Shown in pieces: positions 36,901-42,354 of a stretch of DNA of 64,000 bases (position 1 is its first letter; each line of letters starts with the position of its first letter). Made by a program: the position numbers and the translations under genes. The stretch is from Mermis nigrescens (Eukaryota; Nematoda; Enoplea; Mermithida; Mermithidae): assembly GCA_036768485.1 (NCBI GenBank), contig JAVLUZ010000771.1, forward strand, positions 2,038,862-2,102,861, given 5' to 3'. Below the pieces are notes generated by a model. It saw only the letters and a program-made list of their open reading frames with translations, did no database searches and was not told the origin of the DNA.

Positions 36901-39900
36901 TTCACGCAATTTGTGTACATAGTAGAAGTACAGTCGAAGTCGGATAATGCACACCATACCTGGGCGTGGAGGGGAGCTTGGGGGGTATGCACCCCCAACC
37001 CCGAGAAACCATAATACCCCCTTTCAGAAACCGAAATGCCAATACCCCCCCAAATTCAATTTTTGAAATTCTTTTGTTTTTTCGCAATTTTTTGATGCCA
37101 ATGGATAGTGCTCGATGAGAAACGTTGAAAAATAGTGTTTTTTCCGCCATACCACCATTTTTAAGGCCATTTTTCTATCTTTAGAAAATTTTGCACCTCC
37201 ACCCCTAGAATTTTGGTGCCACCCACCTATGATGCACACCCCTTCGGGACCAAGGCCAAAGGTGTGCATTATCCCAGTGTGTGCATAAACCGGAGAGCGA
37301 AATTTTCTTGAAATTTCCATTTTTACTGAAAATAAATCTTTTATCGCTCCAATACTATAGCAGGAGGAATAAAAATACGAAGAATGTTGTATCCTTGCTT
37401 ATTACTGTAGAATAAATAGTGTAATAATAACAATCATGCTTTTTTCCTGCATAAGGTAAATTGTATGCAATAGATATCATTAATCCACGTGTGCCTTATC
37501 CGAGGTCCGCATGCTCATTATAACAGGTATTCATTAACCGTGTGCACTTTCACACTGGTTTATATGCTGCGGTCATATCAGCCGTGTGCATTACGCATTA
37601 TCCGAGTTTGCATTAACCGTGGTGTCTTTACTATGTTAATACAATATTTATTGCCAAGATCATGCGTTGTAGTGTGCATTAACTGGAAAAGTGCATTATC
37701 CGAGTTGTATAGAATAATGTCATAATTGGATATAAAACCCATTGGAAAACTTCTTCCGCTGTAGATCGAAGTAAGTTTATACAGGAAAACATGGCTATAT
37801 AAAGTTGACATTTTTTAATATGTAAAAAATAATATTTAAAAACCAAAGAGCTTCTCTATTGACAACTTGAACAACATTTTTTCAAGTAAATTGCGCACCC
37901 AACCTGAAAATTTTCAAGGTTTTCCGAGAAGCTTCAAATCAGAATTTAAACAATTAGGATTAGGAAGAAGATTGCTACCCAATACAGCTTCCTAATTTTT
38001 CTATATTCTTGTCTTGGCCTGAAAATGGTTGCGTCCTCGCCCCTCTCAAAACTTTGAGCTCTTGGATATTCTAAAGATAAAGCAAGACTAACGATCATAG
38101 GTGAGCGGCACCTAAGTTCGGGAAGGGTATTTTGGTTCCTGGGGGGTGCATAAACCCCCAAACCTAGGTATGCTAACGATAAATCACGAGCCAATGAGTC
38201 AAGAAATAGTTGAAGCAAAACGGTCATGATGTACACTCTTTGATCAGAAGTTTAATCCAAATACAAAAATGATTGACGACTTGAAAGCAGGTTTGTATCC
38301 AGGATCCGGCCGAGGGGAGAGGGTAGGCAGACCTAAAGTAAATTGGCTGATATCTCGGGGAAAATCGTAGGGATAACTCGTAAAAACCGCATTTTCCGAT
38401 GTTTTTCAACATGCTCTATCCATTAAGCTCATGAAATTCAAGGTTTTCGGAAAAATTTTCTGTCCTCTAAATAGAATGTGAAAAAGTCACTTTTTGGTCG
38501 CGCTTGAGGCAAAACTATAGAAAATACTTCACTTGACGATTTTCTGGCAATTAAATGCAATGTCCACATCTTTCCGTGCATTATCTTACCTGACAAAATT
38601 TCTGTCGTGACCAAGGGGAGGAACGGCTGCCCCGCCCCGCCCTAAATACGGTCTTGACTGCAAGTATGTAAGCAGTAGACAGACATTTAATAAGGTTACA
38701 AACTGTAAACTTCCATGTTTTTTTGTCAAGTCATCACAGCAGTGAGCATAAAAATTAAAAACTATCAACTTTAAGTGATAATGATGCCGAAAAGCTCAGT
38801 TTCTGTTTGACTTTTGCATTTCGTGTTCATCATGGGGTTTCATTGACCCAAAGCTGATCGTCCCCCAACCCCCAAAAGCCAGAAAAATTTTGACCTCACC
38901 CCGATTTTTGGAAAAAATTGAATTTTTCAGCCGTTTTTAGGCGTTTTTTGGCCAAAAATGGGAGGTTATTCGCCCCCTTCCCCAACCCACAAAAATGGCC
39001 AAGGAGGACCTGCCTAAAAATCGCCGGAAATCTCTTTACGCAAATTTTCGAGCCGTTACAGTACATATGATATTATGCATGTGTCTAAAAACAGGAAGCA
39101 CTCATTTTACGGTCGAATTATTGAGGCAATGAGCGTTAAAAAATATTGCTGAACTTATTTCCAACGTTACAAACATTCAAAGTTGCTGTCTTTGTAGTCG
39201 CGCTTGATAAAAATTAAAAAAAACATAGGCGCAGAGGTAATCGGGTTTAAATGAAGGGAGTAGACGGACCACCATTTTTATTGAGAAATGAAAAAATGTT
39301 CAAAAAACCCACAAAGTCAATCTCTTATCAGATGGGCAAGGAGGGAGAGAAAAATCTCAACGTTTGAAGACTGGGTAGCAATTTTTGAGTGTCGGAATCC
39401 CTCATACATGAAAGGGCTCGAAATTTCGGGCAGGGTAATCAGTCATTTTCCGAAGAGAGGGCTAAATGGTCTTCTTTGGTCAAAAACAAGCGGAAAGGCA
39501 CATAAATATTGCTTAGAAAAGCAGGATTTTTGCGAAAAGTCGGGCAGGGGTGCAGGCACGTATCTCTGGCGGGAATGGGGGGTTCGGACCCCCCAAAGTT
39601 CAGAAAAATCGGGAAAATAAAACTTTTTAAACGTTCTTTTGTGCTATTCTTGGCCTTTTTTGGGCTTAGTCCCCCCAAAATTGGTGCTGGTCCCCCAAAA
39701 TAGGACGGCTAGTAGCTACGTGCCAGCAGGGGTGAAAAATCTAAAGTTGTTGTGAGATACGCTTACTGGGAGCCCGATCCTGGATAAGCGTCATACACGC
39801 AACGGCTCGAAATTTCAAATGGGGTTGCCCGGCTATTTTTAGGACGCGGAGGAGGAGGAGGGGGGGTAAATCACCTCCAATTTTGGCCAAAAACGGCCAC

Positions 39901-40412
39901 TGACTTGGGGATGGGGGATGGGGAACGATAAACTTTGTTTGGGGATTCCCTCAACCGCCTGTTACGTTACATATATGGTAAGCGTAGTCTCTCGAATACG
40001 CAACGACTCAAAATTTTAGATGGTGGGTCGTCGTCGGCCATTTATCAGGTGAGGACGAGATCAGTGGCCTTTAATTTTTGGGCAAAATGGCTAAATTGGT
40101 AAAAAATGTTGTTTTCTTCAAAGAACTAGCTCAAGAACGCACCTCATCCTTCTTTTCGTCGTCAGATAATTCGCCCGCTTCATCGTCGACGCTGGCTCGA
40201 CGACGGCGGCTAACTTCTAAATCGATCGATTTGCGTTCTTCCTCAATTTCCTTCTGCAAATTCTCCTCCTCCTGCGCCAGCGACTCCTCTTCCTCAGTCA
40301 AATGCTGCCAAGTGCGCCGGTCTTCCTCATTTTCTTCTTCACTTTCTCCTTGTTCCGCCGCTTCGCTTCCATTTTGAGGCGTCGCCTGCGCATCGCACGA
40401 CAACGAAATATC
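688..40412 (-). CDS. SCAPER: SCAPER, N-proximal and central part (17 exons)
   Basis: This is the minus-strand gene for the SCAPER family (S-phase cyclin A-associated protein residing in the ER), which in vertebrates binds cyclin A/CDK2 and sits on the endoplasmic reticulum. Seventeen exons chain with consistent phases: 40412-40143, 36885-36789, 18571-18451, 17492-17363, 15265-15125, 14943-14842, 14774-14721, 13027-12882, 12358-12283, 10845-10699, 10012-about 9836, 9088-8894, 5375-5263, 4315-4192, 3010-2826, 1764-1618, 913-688. They give about 817 residues. Family hallmarks include HEKLSSPSRKR, EIAFINSLEADNKRHDV, a long Glu/Lys/Arg coiled coil, and a helical domain ending LDFLNQLAVLDTQYFQ. The N-terminal ~400 residues of the vertebrate protein, including the SCAPER_N domain, were not found. 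The final three exons lie out of order at 55.3-61.8 kb. One intron contains an antisense RGS gene. Family assignment rests on remembered homology, which is strong across many exons. Confidence 0.9.
1037..1270 (+). repeat. Family C repeat copy
   Basis: The ~245-bp family C begins near CATACCTGGGCGTG and ends near GCCGCCCACCTATG, an imperfect inverted pair. Its internal landmark is gatgccaatggatagtgctc. Other copies: 16847-17103, 36947-37232, 43765-43975, 43984-44229, 52325-52515, 54715-54955, 55678-55912, 56347-56576, and a diverged one at 58066-58216. It contains no GCGAAGC hairpin. Confidence 0.85.
1618..1764 (-). CDS. SCAPER: SCAPER helical-domain exon
   Basis: The exon has 147 nt and donor TTTTTC|gtaagt, a perfect consensus. 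It encodes YVVACRCIDYTERIIKQASV and EISALIVEVVRFCCLSTRLL. Start and end phases agree with both neighbours. Confidence 0.87.
1985..2785 (+). repeat. Family B repeat split by MITE A
   Basis: Left part 1985-2300 and right part 2749-2785 are one family B copy interrupted by MITE A1, which gives the order of insertion. Confidence 0.75.
2301..2748 (+). mobile_element. hAT-like MITE family A, copy 1 (nested in a family B repeat)
   Basis: The element is ~448 bp, bounded by CAGTGTTTTTTTG and its inverted end. It contains two exact GGCGCGAAGCGCC hairpins (2514-2526, 2605-2617) and two palindromes around TTTGTACATGTACAAA-type sequence. It interrupts the family B repeat at 1985-2785. Confidence 0.85.
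2826..3010 (-). CDS. SCAPER: SCAPER helical-domain exon
   Basis: The exon has 185 nt, acceptor atgttttttacag and donor CATAAG|gtcagt. It encodes LTLLHLINDLLTTLCSIDVD and NQFGGLAQFSVRNMLLI. It ends with two bases joined to the next exon to give IS-YVV, the counterpart of vertebrate LISYVV. Confidence 0.88.
3317..3501 (-). mobile_element. hAT-like MITE family E, copy 2
   Basis: Same family in the other orientation (CAGTGGCGGATCCAGG to GCCGCCCCTG), with flanks CTTCAGCC / CTTCGGCC matching at seven of eight positions. Confidence 0.9.
4192..4315 (-). CDS. SCAPER: SCAPER helical-domain exon
   Basis: The exon has 124 nt, acceptor tttgctctag and donor CTCAAG|gtataa. It encodes CVTNVATVLQLSIYRNDR and LSLCVLYHGQILLFANALA. 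I found it because phase required an exon here; it restores frame between its neighbours exactly. MITE A2 starts 32 bp upstream of its acceptor side. Confidence 0.85.
4347..4781 (+). mobile_element. hAT-like MITE family A, copy 2
   Basis: The element is 435 bp, from CAGTGTTTTTTTGTAC to TACAAAAAAACACTG. The 8-bp flanks ATTCTAAG and ATTCGGAG match at six of eight positions. It ends next to SCAPER exon 4192-4315. Confidence 0.87.
5263..5375 (-). CDS. SCAPER: SCAPER helical-domain exon
   Basis: The exon has 113 nt, acceptor attgtctttcag and donor CCTGTCAG|gtaaat. It encodes ALANDQELFYNLKSRDDLLK and LFSLLEKDDTNNFPLPV, matching the family's DQIAFQ..GGL..L segment. It leaves two bases that are completed by the exon at 4315. 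Confidence 0.88.
6735..7377 (+). mobile_element. hAT-like MITE family E, long copy 3
   Basis: The element is 643 bp, CAGGGGCGGATTCAAGG to GATGCGCCACTG, with flanks GTAAGGGG / GTGAGGGG (seven of eight). It contains an exact hairpin at 7124-7136 and a variant at 6880. Confidence 0.88.
7560..7735 (+). mobile_element. MITE family F fragment
   Basis: The right part of family F (cttgatggatagagcttg to gcggatcctggatac). The left half is absent or replaced. Confidence 0.55.
7900..8335. repeat. Cluster of TTATTAACCGAGTG-like motifs
   Basis: At least six degenerate motifs (gtttaaccgagtg, tattaaccgagt, tattaaacgagg, tcaaccgagtg, attgagcgag, ctatccgagtg) plus a duplicated aacctttataaacctt. Related in motif to 37262-37710. 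Confidence 0.6.
8894..9088 (-). CDS. SCAPER: SCAPER exon with SLNEISRIFRTSQ
   Basis: The exon has 65 codons, phase 0 at both ends, acceptor ttttttgtcag and donor TCGCAG|gtaagc. WLPNNVLVLERSLNEISRI corresponds to vertebrate WANNKVSALDRTLGEITRI. It opens the C-terminal helical domain. Confidence 0.92.
9128..9410 (+). repeat. Family B repeat copy
   Basis: Family B from cacaacgtggaattcttgg. The hairpin is degraded to ggcgccg. Confidence 0.75.
9836..10012 (-). CDS. SCAPER: SCAPER exon, basic KKRQKIKQKF segment
   Basis: The acceptor gctttttttcaag starts phase 0 at GGA (GDESVEKKKD). The exon encodes an acidic linker followed by KKRQKIKQKF, equivalent to vertebrate KKAKKIKARM. The 3' end is uncertain: both ATT|gtgcct (shown) and TAT|gtagat at 9803 keep phase 0, and neither is a strong donor. 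Confidence 0.7.
10699..10845 (-). CDS. SCAPER: SCAPER exon, end of coiled coil
   Basis: The exon has 49 codons, phase 0 at both ends, acceptor acctttgcag and donor AATTCT|gtaaga. It encodes QEDSLRRHEENLEMIKQRAN and EMSNLRAHNALPNEVTTPS. In vertebrates a C2H2-type zinc finger follows at this point. No Cys/His finger is encoded here or in the next exon. Confidence 0.88.
11832..12235 (+). repeat. Family B repeat copy
   Basis: Full-length copy with hairpin variant ggcgtgaagcgcc at 12039. Confidence 0.8.
12283..12358 (-). CDS. SCAPER: SCAPER coiled-coil exon
   Basis: The exon has 76 nt, acceptor cccatctag and donor CAGAAG|gttgtt. It completes the split Arg and encodes SERIAERRAARQANTDELL then QRIQQK. 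In frame it leads into QEDSLRRHEENLE of the next exon, as in vertebrate KIQLKHDESIRRHMEQIE. Confidence 0.92.
12424..12865 (-). mobile_element. hAT-like MITE family A, copy 3
   Basis: The element is 442 bp, in inverted orientation relative to copies 1 and 2, with CACTG termini. The flanks (AAGTTAAAG / AAGTCAAAG) are a near-perfect duplication. It holds two exact hairpins at 12555-12567 and 12646-12658. It lies against the splice donor of SCAPER exon 12882-13027. Confidence 0.88.
12882..13027 (-). CDS. SCAPER: SCAPER coiled-coil exon
   Basis: The exon has 146 nt and encodes RRKAVEEERQTKVRELAE through QQAAKEKARE, a continuous Arg/Glu/Gln-rich helix. The acceptor (tcatttcgggag) is weak but phase-correct. 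The donor GTGAGAG|gttatt lies less than 20 bp from the end of MITE copy A3. Confidence 0.9.
13725..13900 (+). mobile_element. hAT-like MITE family D, copy 1
   Basis: The element is 176 bp with terminal inverted repeats CAGGCACGTAGCT / AGCTACGTGCCTG and a perfect 8-bp target duplication TCCACAAT (13717-13724, 13901-13908). An 8-bp duplication with CAGG termini is typical of the hAT superfamily. It has no coding capacity. Confidence 0.93.
14358..14688 (-). mobile_element. hAT-like MITE family D, copy 2, carrying a ~128-bp insert
   Basis: The termini match copy 1 in the opposite orientation, with a perfect 8-bp duplication AGCAAGAG on both sides. Relative to the other three copies it carries a foreign insert at about 14474-14601 replacing a few internal bases. 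The element ends 33 bp from SCAPER exon 14721-14774. Confidence 0.92.
14721..14774 (-). CDS. SCAPER: SCAPER micro-exon (18 codons)
   Basis: The exon has 54 nt, acceptor tcctttccag and donor GTTGAG|gtgtaa, and encodes EERQRKVEEKAAREQAVE. It is in frame with both neighbours. A hAT MITE (14358-14688) ends 33 bp from its splice donor. Confidence 0.9.
14842..14943 (-). CDS. SCAPER: SCAPER exon with EIAFINSLEADNKRHDV
   Basis: The exon has 34 codons, phase 0 at both ends, with donor TTACAC|gtaatt. VQEIAFINSLEADNKRHDV is nearly identical to the most conserved stretch of vertebrate SCAPER as I recall it, and is the strongest single diagnostic in the window. Confidence 0.95.
15125..15265 (-). CDS. SCAPER: SCAPER coiled-coil exon
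   Basis: The exon has 47 codons, phase 0 at both ends, acceptor ctgctcttag and donor GAAAAG|gtgagc, both near consensus. It encodes VDEVRAQKASLLEKKRI through AKVKKAKDEDEK, corresponding to the vertebrate segment ending KKAQEEEAK. Confidence 0.92.
15314..15704 (+). mobile_element. hAT-like MITE family F, copy 1
   Basis: The element is 391 bp, CAGAGCCGTATTTAGGGG to TCCTGGATACAGACTTG, with flanks CGCGTAAT / CACGTAAT (seven of eight). Its interior has a degenerate CGGCACTTCGCGC hairpin. Confidence 0.82.
16008..16412 (+). repeat. Family B repeat copy
   Basis: Full-length copy with degraded hairpin ggcgagaagcacc. Confidence 0.8.
16847..17103 (+). repeat. Family C repeat copy
   Basis: Full-length copy of the family described at 1037-1270, between SCAPER exons at 15.3 and 17.4 kb. 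Confidence 0.85.
17363..17492 (-). CDS. SCAPER: SCAPER coiled-coil exon
   Basis: The exon has 130 nt, with acceptor atgcgtag and donor AGGAGG|gtaaga. It starts by completing the split Arg codon and ends in phase 0. It encodes a charged heptad-like helix (RKQEERLTKAEELRHKLLKE) matching the start of the SCAPER coiled coil. Confidence 0.9.
17553..17723 (+). mobile_element. hAT-like MITE family E, copy 1
   Basis: The element is 171 bp, with TIR CAGGGGCGGATTTAGG / CCTGGATCCGCCACTG and a perfect 8-bp duplication GTCAATAT on both sides. It lies 60 bp upstream of the SCAPER exon 17363-17492 acceptor. Confidence 0.93.
18451..18571 (-). CDS. SCAPER: SCAPER exon with HEKLSSPSRKR
   Basis: The exon has 121 nt, with acceptor gttttttcag and donor AAAGCG|gtaggc. 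It reads from one borrowed base to two leftover bases and encodes DICQADLSEIRMPGQVAQ followed by MHEKLSSPSRKR. The HEKL.SPSRKR string is a SCAPER signature that precedes the coiled coil. A longer open frame in another phase overlaps it (18334-18549) and should not be mistaken for the gene. Confidence 0.9.
18600..20540. other. SCAPER intron sequence, nothing recognised
   Basis: AT-rich unique-looking DNA between SCAPER exon 18451-18571 and the foldback. It is notably free of the repeat families that fill the rest of the window. Confidence 0.6.
20542..21477. repeat. 936-bp foldback: inverted pair of tRNA-like SINE copies
   Basis: The two arms (20542-21002 and 21028-21477) are inverted copies of each other with few mismatches, meeting at a short spacer around 21015. 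Read on the plus strand, the right arm contains AAGCTCAGTTGG and GGTTCAATTCC, like internal RNA polymerase III A and B boxes of tRNA, followed by an A/T-rich tail. The stems of a true tRNA do not close well, so I call it a tRNA-derived SINE rather than a gene. It lies ~570 bp upstream of the RGS start and inside a SCAPER intron, so any transcript through it could form a ~450-bp duplex. Confidence 0.9.
22044..23397 (+). CDS. RGS-array gene exon 1 (RGS domains 1, 2 and first part of 3)
   Basis: The exon encodes residues 1-451 and ends AAGG|gtacat in phase 1. It carries an ~85-residue unstructured N-terminus rich in Asn, Ser and Thr, then RGS1 (about 90-208), RGS2 (221-338) and the first two thirds of RGS3 (from 363). 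RGS2 contains a longer-than-usual insertion rich in Glu between FSKFVSSDA and VNLFEEA. The frame beyond the donor runs to a stop at 23447 as intron read-through. Confidence 0.92.
22044..36212 (+). CDS. Protein with five tandem RGS domains (5 exons)
   Basis: This plus-strand gene lies entirely inside a SCAPER intron. Exons 22044-23397, 29665-29810, 32284-32752, 34290-34501 and 36045-36212 join in frame to 782 residues plus TGA. RGS repeats begin with W (or a degenerate start) near residues 90, 221, 363, 505 and 647. The core motif reads RFVQVAQ (domain 1), LNFWEQIQTYK (2), LRFWEAAQVYK (3), INFWEAVQQYK (4) and IRFLNAVQLYR (5). Each repeat ends in a helix such as LMLKRDYYMNF or LMSLDSYPKFL. RGS domains accelerate GTP hydrolysis by G-alpha subunits. 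Arrays of several RGS domains with little else resemble vertebrate RGS22, but I cannot confirm orthology. No signal peptide or membrane segment is seen. The first ATG is assumed: the frame stays open a short way upstream and a short overlapping upstream ORF (MDYRFRR) precedes it. Confidence 0.9.
23540..23810 (+). repeat. Family B repeat copy, 5'-truncated
   Basis: The right two thirds of family B with hairpin ggcgcgaagcgct, starting ~150 bp after the first RGS exon. Confidence 0.75.
24200..24840. other. RGS intron 1 sequence, nothing recognised
   Basis: AT-rich DNA with no repeat family, hairpin or exon that I can support. Confidence 0.55.
25885..26882 (+). mobile_element. hAT-like element H containing a tandem array of hairpin units
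   Basis: The element is 998 bp, with TIR CAGAAGCGTAACCAGG / CCTGGTTACGCCCCTG, followed inward by G-runs and C-runs. The flanks are similar but low-complexity. The interior (about 26040-26590) is six head-to-tail units of ~95 bp, five of which carry a CGCTTCGCGC hairpin. It lies in RGS intron 1. Confidence 0.85.
26040..26590 (+). repeat. Six tandem ~95-bp units, most with a GCTTCGC hairpin
   Basis: Units repeat ttagaagcccagattttact and aaaataacgaatttgtcaaa, then the hairpin, then a(t/c)ttcttatgttctat. The third unit is short. It is internal to element H. Confidence 0.9.
27524..28238 (-). mobile_element. hAT-like element inserted in a GCTGCACGG repeat
   Basis: The element is ~715 bp, from a degenerate CGCGAATCCAGGGGGTGG end to CCTGGATTAGCTAGTG, with a perfect 8-bp duplication GCTGCACG (27516-27523, 28239-28246). 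It contains a degenerate hairpin CCGGCGCTTCGCACC near 27792. Confidence 0.85.
28424..28710. repeat. Minisatellite, 9/18-bp unit (GGGATTTCAGGGACTTTA)
   Basis: About 285 bp of near-tandem 9-mers alternating GGGATTTCA and GGGACTTTA. The period is a multiple of three, so both strands stay open (FRD repeats on plus, SLK repeats on minus). Those frames are artefacts of the repeat. It lies in RGS intron 1. A short inverted relative (ctgaactccctgaagtccct) is at 29518-29580. Confidence 0.92.
29665..29810 (+). CDS. RGS-array gene exon 2 (end of RGS domain 3)
   Basis: The exon has 146 nt, acceptor gctccttcacag and donor GTCGAG|gtatat. Its first two bases complete the split Asp codon (DK-D-EPNAF). It encodes FEPAEKEIYLLMKRDSFPKF, the C-terminal helices of RGS3, separated from their N-terminal half by a 6.3-kb repeat-filled intron. 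Confidence 0.9.
30808..31252 (+). mobile_element. hAT-like MITE family A, copy 4
   Basis: The element is 445 bp with slightly diverged termini (CCGTGTTTTTTTTGTAC / ACAAAAAAAACCTTG) and a perfect 8-bp target duplication CAAGTAAT. It lies in RGS-gene intron 2. Confidence 0.9.
31346..31745 (+). repeat. Family B repeat copy
   Basis: Full-length copy with an exact hairpin at 31535-31547. Confidence 0.85.
31763..32034 (+). repeat. Family I repeat copy
   Basis: A ~270-bp repeat with landmarks tgggaaattttctcgg and ttataccaggttttgaggt, ending near gctgtgcatctatgg. Other copies: about 49600-49925 (diverged) and 54350-54615. Confidence 0.75.
32284..32752 (+). CDS. RGS-array gene exon 3 (RGS domain 4, start of 5)
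   Basis: The exon has 469 nt, acceptor gattatttccag and donor CACGCTG|gtatga, phase 0 to phase 1. It holds a complete canonical RGS domain (WSFDFEELVSYEYGIYLFHK, ADENINFWEAVQQYKKL, FDKAERHIYVLMSLDSYPKF) and the first helix of RGS5 (WVTNLEVLLQYHAG). A mariner-like MITE begins 18 bp after the splice donor. Confidence 0.92.
32771..33427 (+). mobile_element. Mariner-like MITE in RGS intron 3
   Basis: The element is 657 bp flanked by TA. Inverted ends CAGGGTGTTTC(G/A)AAATGATCTG continue to CCTTGG with few mismatches. CAGGGTGT termini with TA flanks are typical of Tc1/mariner. It starts 18 bp after the exon 32284-32752 splice donor. Confidence 0.88.
33428..34289. other. RGS intron 3 remainder, nothing recognised
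   Basis: AT-rich DNA. Short open frames on both strands lack splice-compatible context or similarity. Confidence 0.55.
34290..34501 (+). CDS. RGS-array gene exon 4 (middle of RGS domain 5)
   Basis: The exon has 212 nt, acceptor tttcttgtag and donor ATCAAG|gtacat. It encodes LMLAKFLKQEHSDENIRFLN and AVQLYREV then IYSDYVSQEACYAINV. The conserved Trp of the FW motif is Leu here. Confidence 0.9.
34984..35526 (+). mobile_element. Tc1/mariner-like MITE with long inverted arms
   Basis: The element is 543 bp flanked by TA, with ends CATGGTGGCCCAAAAA / TTTTTGGGCCACCATG. A second inverted pair, GGCTGCCAGCGGTTC / GAACCGCTGGCAGC, lies inside, so diverged arms extend ~180 bp inward. It lies in RGS intron 4. 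Confidence 0.85.
36045..36212 (+). CDS. RGS-array gene exon 5 (end of RGS domain 5, stop)
   Basis: The exon has 55 codons plus TGA, acceptor ttgatttag, phase 0. It encodes LFDGAAQDVILMLKKDSFLR then FAKSTLFADFLAKYGI, the terminal helices of RGS5, and a short 11-residue tail. No AATAAA is obvious just downstream. Confidence 0.88.
   Translation, partial: QKMDVATADLFDGAAQDVILMLKKDSFLRFAKSTLFADFLAKYGIRVDNLELDRQ
36345..36510 (+). repeat. Family G repeat copy
   Basis: Starts 130 bp after the RGS stop codon, so it may lie in the 3' untranslated region. Landmarks gaaccaagaaatttttgacg and gccgtttttaaccaaaaatt. Confidence 0.68.
36789..36885 (-). CDS. SCAPER: SCAPER exon with TWQELV motif
   Basis: The exon has 97 nt, with acceptor ctctttgtag and donor GAAGG|gtgagg. 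It starts in phase 0 and leaves one base, which is completed by the CC that begins the exon at 18571, giving WK-A-EFPSS. It encodes KSIESSNEHQISV then MTWQELVSRWK, like the W..LVE motifs of the family. It is the upstream border of the 18.2-kb intron that holds the RGS gene. Confidence 0.75.
36927..37715. repeat. Region of repeated GTGTGCATTATCCGAG / GCATTAACCGTG motifs
   Basis: CAGTCGAAGTCGGATAATGC at 36930 and several GCATTATCCGAG or CATTAACCGTG motifs at 37262-37710 suggest a pogo/Tigger-like non-autonomous element with subterminal repeats, interrupted by family C. A related cluster (TTATTAACCGAGTG, CTATCCGAGTG) is at 7930-8320. Confidence 0.5.
36947..37232 (+). repeat. Family C repeat copy
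   Basis: Full-length family C copy. It appears to be inserted in a repeat with TCGGATAATGCACAC ends (36927-37715). Confidence 0.8.
38288..38655 (-). mobile_element. MITE family F, copy 2
   Basis: Inverse orientation of the family at 15314. It begins TTTGTATCCAGGATCCGG and ends CCCTAAATACGGTCTTG. No clean target duplication was seen. Confidence 0.75.
38855..39065 (+). repeat. Family G repeat copy
   Basis: Landmarks gccagaaaaattttgacct and tttttaggcgttttttggcc, ending near gagccgttacagtacatatg. Confidence 0.72.
39553..39726 (+). mobile_element. hAT-like MITE family D, copy 3
   Basis: The element is 174 bp, with TIR CAGGCACGTA and a diverged right end GTGCCAG, and a perfect 8-bp duplication CAGGGGTG (39545-39552, 39727-39734). 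Same internal sequence as copy 1. Confidence 0.92.
40143..40412 (-). CDS. SCAPER: SCAPER exon, acidic WxxLxEEEExLxxEEE region
   Basis: The exon has 90 codons, phase 0 at both ends, acceptor tttttag and donor GAG|gtgcgt. It encodes an acidic, Glu-rich segment with TWQHLTEEEESLAQEEENLQ followed by a Lys/Arg/Asp-rich stretch. It is the most upstream SCAPER exon I can support. At 2.6 kb from the scaffold gap, the missing N-terminal exons are probably off this contig. Confidence 0.8.
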
Positions 40413-40529
40413 CTAAAAACAAACAAACGTTTCAAAAATTTTGTGCATGTTTATATAAAATTGCTAAATTATCGATTATGACGACTTTTCATATTTCGTT
40501 ACGAGACCACGCGTGATCTAAAAGGAGGA

Positions 40530-40860
40530 AAAAATTTTGGAAGGTACGATAATGCACGGAAAGATGGAAAACTCGTACGTCTTTGTCGTAAAAGCTTCAA
40601 ATTTTTGGCAATTCGCGCCGGATGTAAGGTATTTTCACCATTCTGGCCCAAGCGCGATCAAAAAATGACACTTTTTATAGCCTTTTTTAATGAAAATTTT
40701 TTTGAAAATGTTCGACTTGTATGTTCTCAATGGATAGAGCATGTCGAAAAACGTCGAAAAATGTGGTTTTAGCGAGCTATCCCGACGAATTTTCCGAGAT
40801 ATAATCCAATATATGTTGGGTCGGCCCTCCTCCTGGCCGGATCTTGGATATGGCCTGTCC
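40530..40860 (+). mobile_element. MITE family F, 5'-truncated copy 3
   Basis: The sequence from the gataatgcac(gg)aaagatgg segment to TGGCCGGATCTTGGAT matches family F. The left terminus is missing. It lies just upstream of SCAPER exon 40143-40412. Confidence 0.7.
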
Positions 40861-41024
40861 TACCCAAAGTTGATTGTCCCACCCCCCGAAGCCAGAAAAT
40901 TTTTGACCCCTCTAATAATGGTCAAGGACTCGCCACCCAAAATTTCAAGTCGTTACATCTTCATTTGCCCCGGAATTCGCGATTTTCCAAAACATTCATA
41001 GAAAAGGTATTGTTTAAGCAATTT

Positions 41025-41292
41025 CAGCTACCTGCTTGCTCGAAAGTGTCTAATTTACGGCGCCTAGCGCCATATACTTACTTTTTGACTATATTTTCTT
41101 CAATTTTTTCGAATTTTTTCAATCTATTATGTTTTTTTACGTTTTAGAAAGATAGAGCATCGTCAGAGACGCCAAGACATGGTGTTTTTGACGCTTATCC
41201 ACTGGTTTTGATCCTAAAGAGGCATTTTAGAAAGACTTTTGGTTTTACCCCACAACCTCTCCAGAATTACCATGCTGTGCATGCTTATACGT
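41025..41292 (-). repeat. Family B repeat copy, inverted
   Basis: Inverted copy with hairpin variant ggcgcctagcgcc. Confidence 0.8.
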
Positions 41293-41299
41293 GACCGTT

Positions 41300-42165
41300 T
41301 ATCTTGTAAAAGCTTTTTTCAAATTAACGATTTAATAAACCATTAAGAAGAATTACATGGAAGGCAAGTCATTAAACTTTTGGCAATTTGATGAGAATCA
41401 CCCGTTTCAGTGCGCAAATTGTAAACAGCATTAGTGCGCGAAGTTAAATATTGCATTACTGCAAAATGAAAAACTCTGTATCAAGACGCGAATCGGAGCC
41501 TTCTTGACGAAGAATACGTCATATTTTCGTGCTTAATTAAATAAATATTTCGTTTAGAGGAGCAGCTGCTTCTCCACTCGTAATAAACGGCTCTGATCTG
41601 AACATTTCATTAAGTTATGATTCGAAAATAATACTTAATGGCAAGTTTTTTCAAATTTTTTCCGAACATGACGACTTTCGTATAAGTCGAAATTAAGATC
41701 TGAGAGTCATCTCTGACACAAGGGCATAGAGAGGAGTGAGCGGGTGGGGGTATTACCTCTACCTCAGATTTCAAAGAACCGGGTACTGTCAGGCGCTTTT
41801 AGCAAAATATAACTTGCTGCCAAGAAAATTGGGATTTTCCTAGAGAAAAATAAAGCTGAGTTAACCAAAAGTTCAGTCAATCTTGTCAGTTTACTGTAAA
41901 AGTAATAATTTTTCCTTAGTCTTACACTGTTTCAATTTTTCGTCACATTAATAGTGAATAATTTACTTAATGTATTGTTTAAAAAAGCATTTTTTGAAAA
42001 AATACATTTTGGGATTAAATTCATCTACCTGCTGACCTCAAGAATGACATTTTAACATGCTTAAGCAGTTAAAAATACCGAAACATTATACATATTAGCT
42101 AAAATGCGTATTAGGATTACCCATGCTTACTATGTGACCGTGTTTAGAAATTTCACCCCTTTCTG
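41300..42165. other. Spacer upstream of SCAPER exon, nothing recognised
   Basis: I searched the minus strand here for the missing SCAPER N-terminal exons and found no convincing candidate. Confidence 0.5.
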
Positions 42166-42177
42166 GCCACTCCTACC

Positions 42178-42354
42178 CAAGCACGTAGCTCTGCGGAATG
42201 AGGGGGTCTGGATCCCCTCCCCAAAATTCGGAAAAATCAGGAAAAATAGTACTTTCTAAACGTTATTTTGTGCTATTTTTGGCCTTTTTGGGCTAAGTCC
42301 CCCCTCAAAATTGGTATTTGTCCCCACAAAATAGGACGGCCAGCTACATGCCTG
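42178..42354 (+). mobile_element. hAT-like MITE family D, copy 4
   Basis: The element is 177 bp, with TIR CAAGCACGTAGCT / AGCTACATGCCTG and a perfect 8-bp duplication CTCCTACC (42170-42177, 42355-42362). Confidence 0.92.
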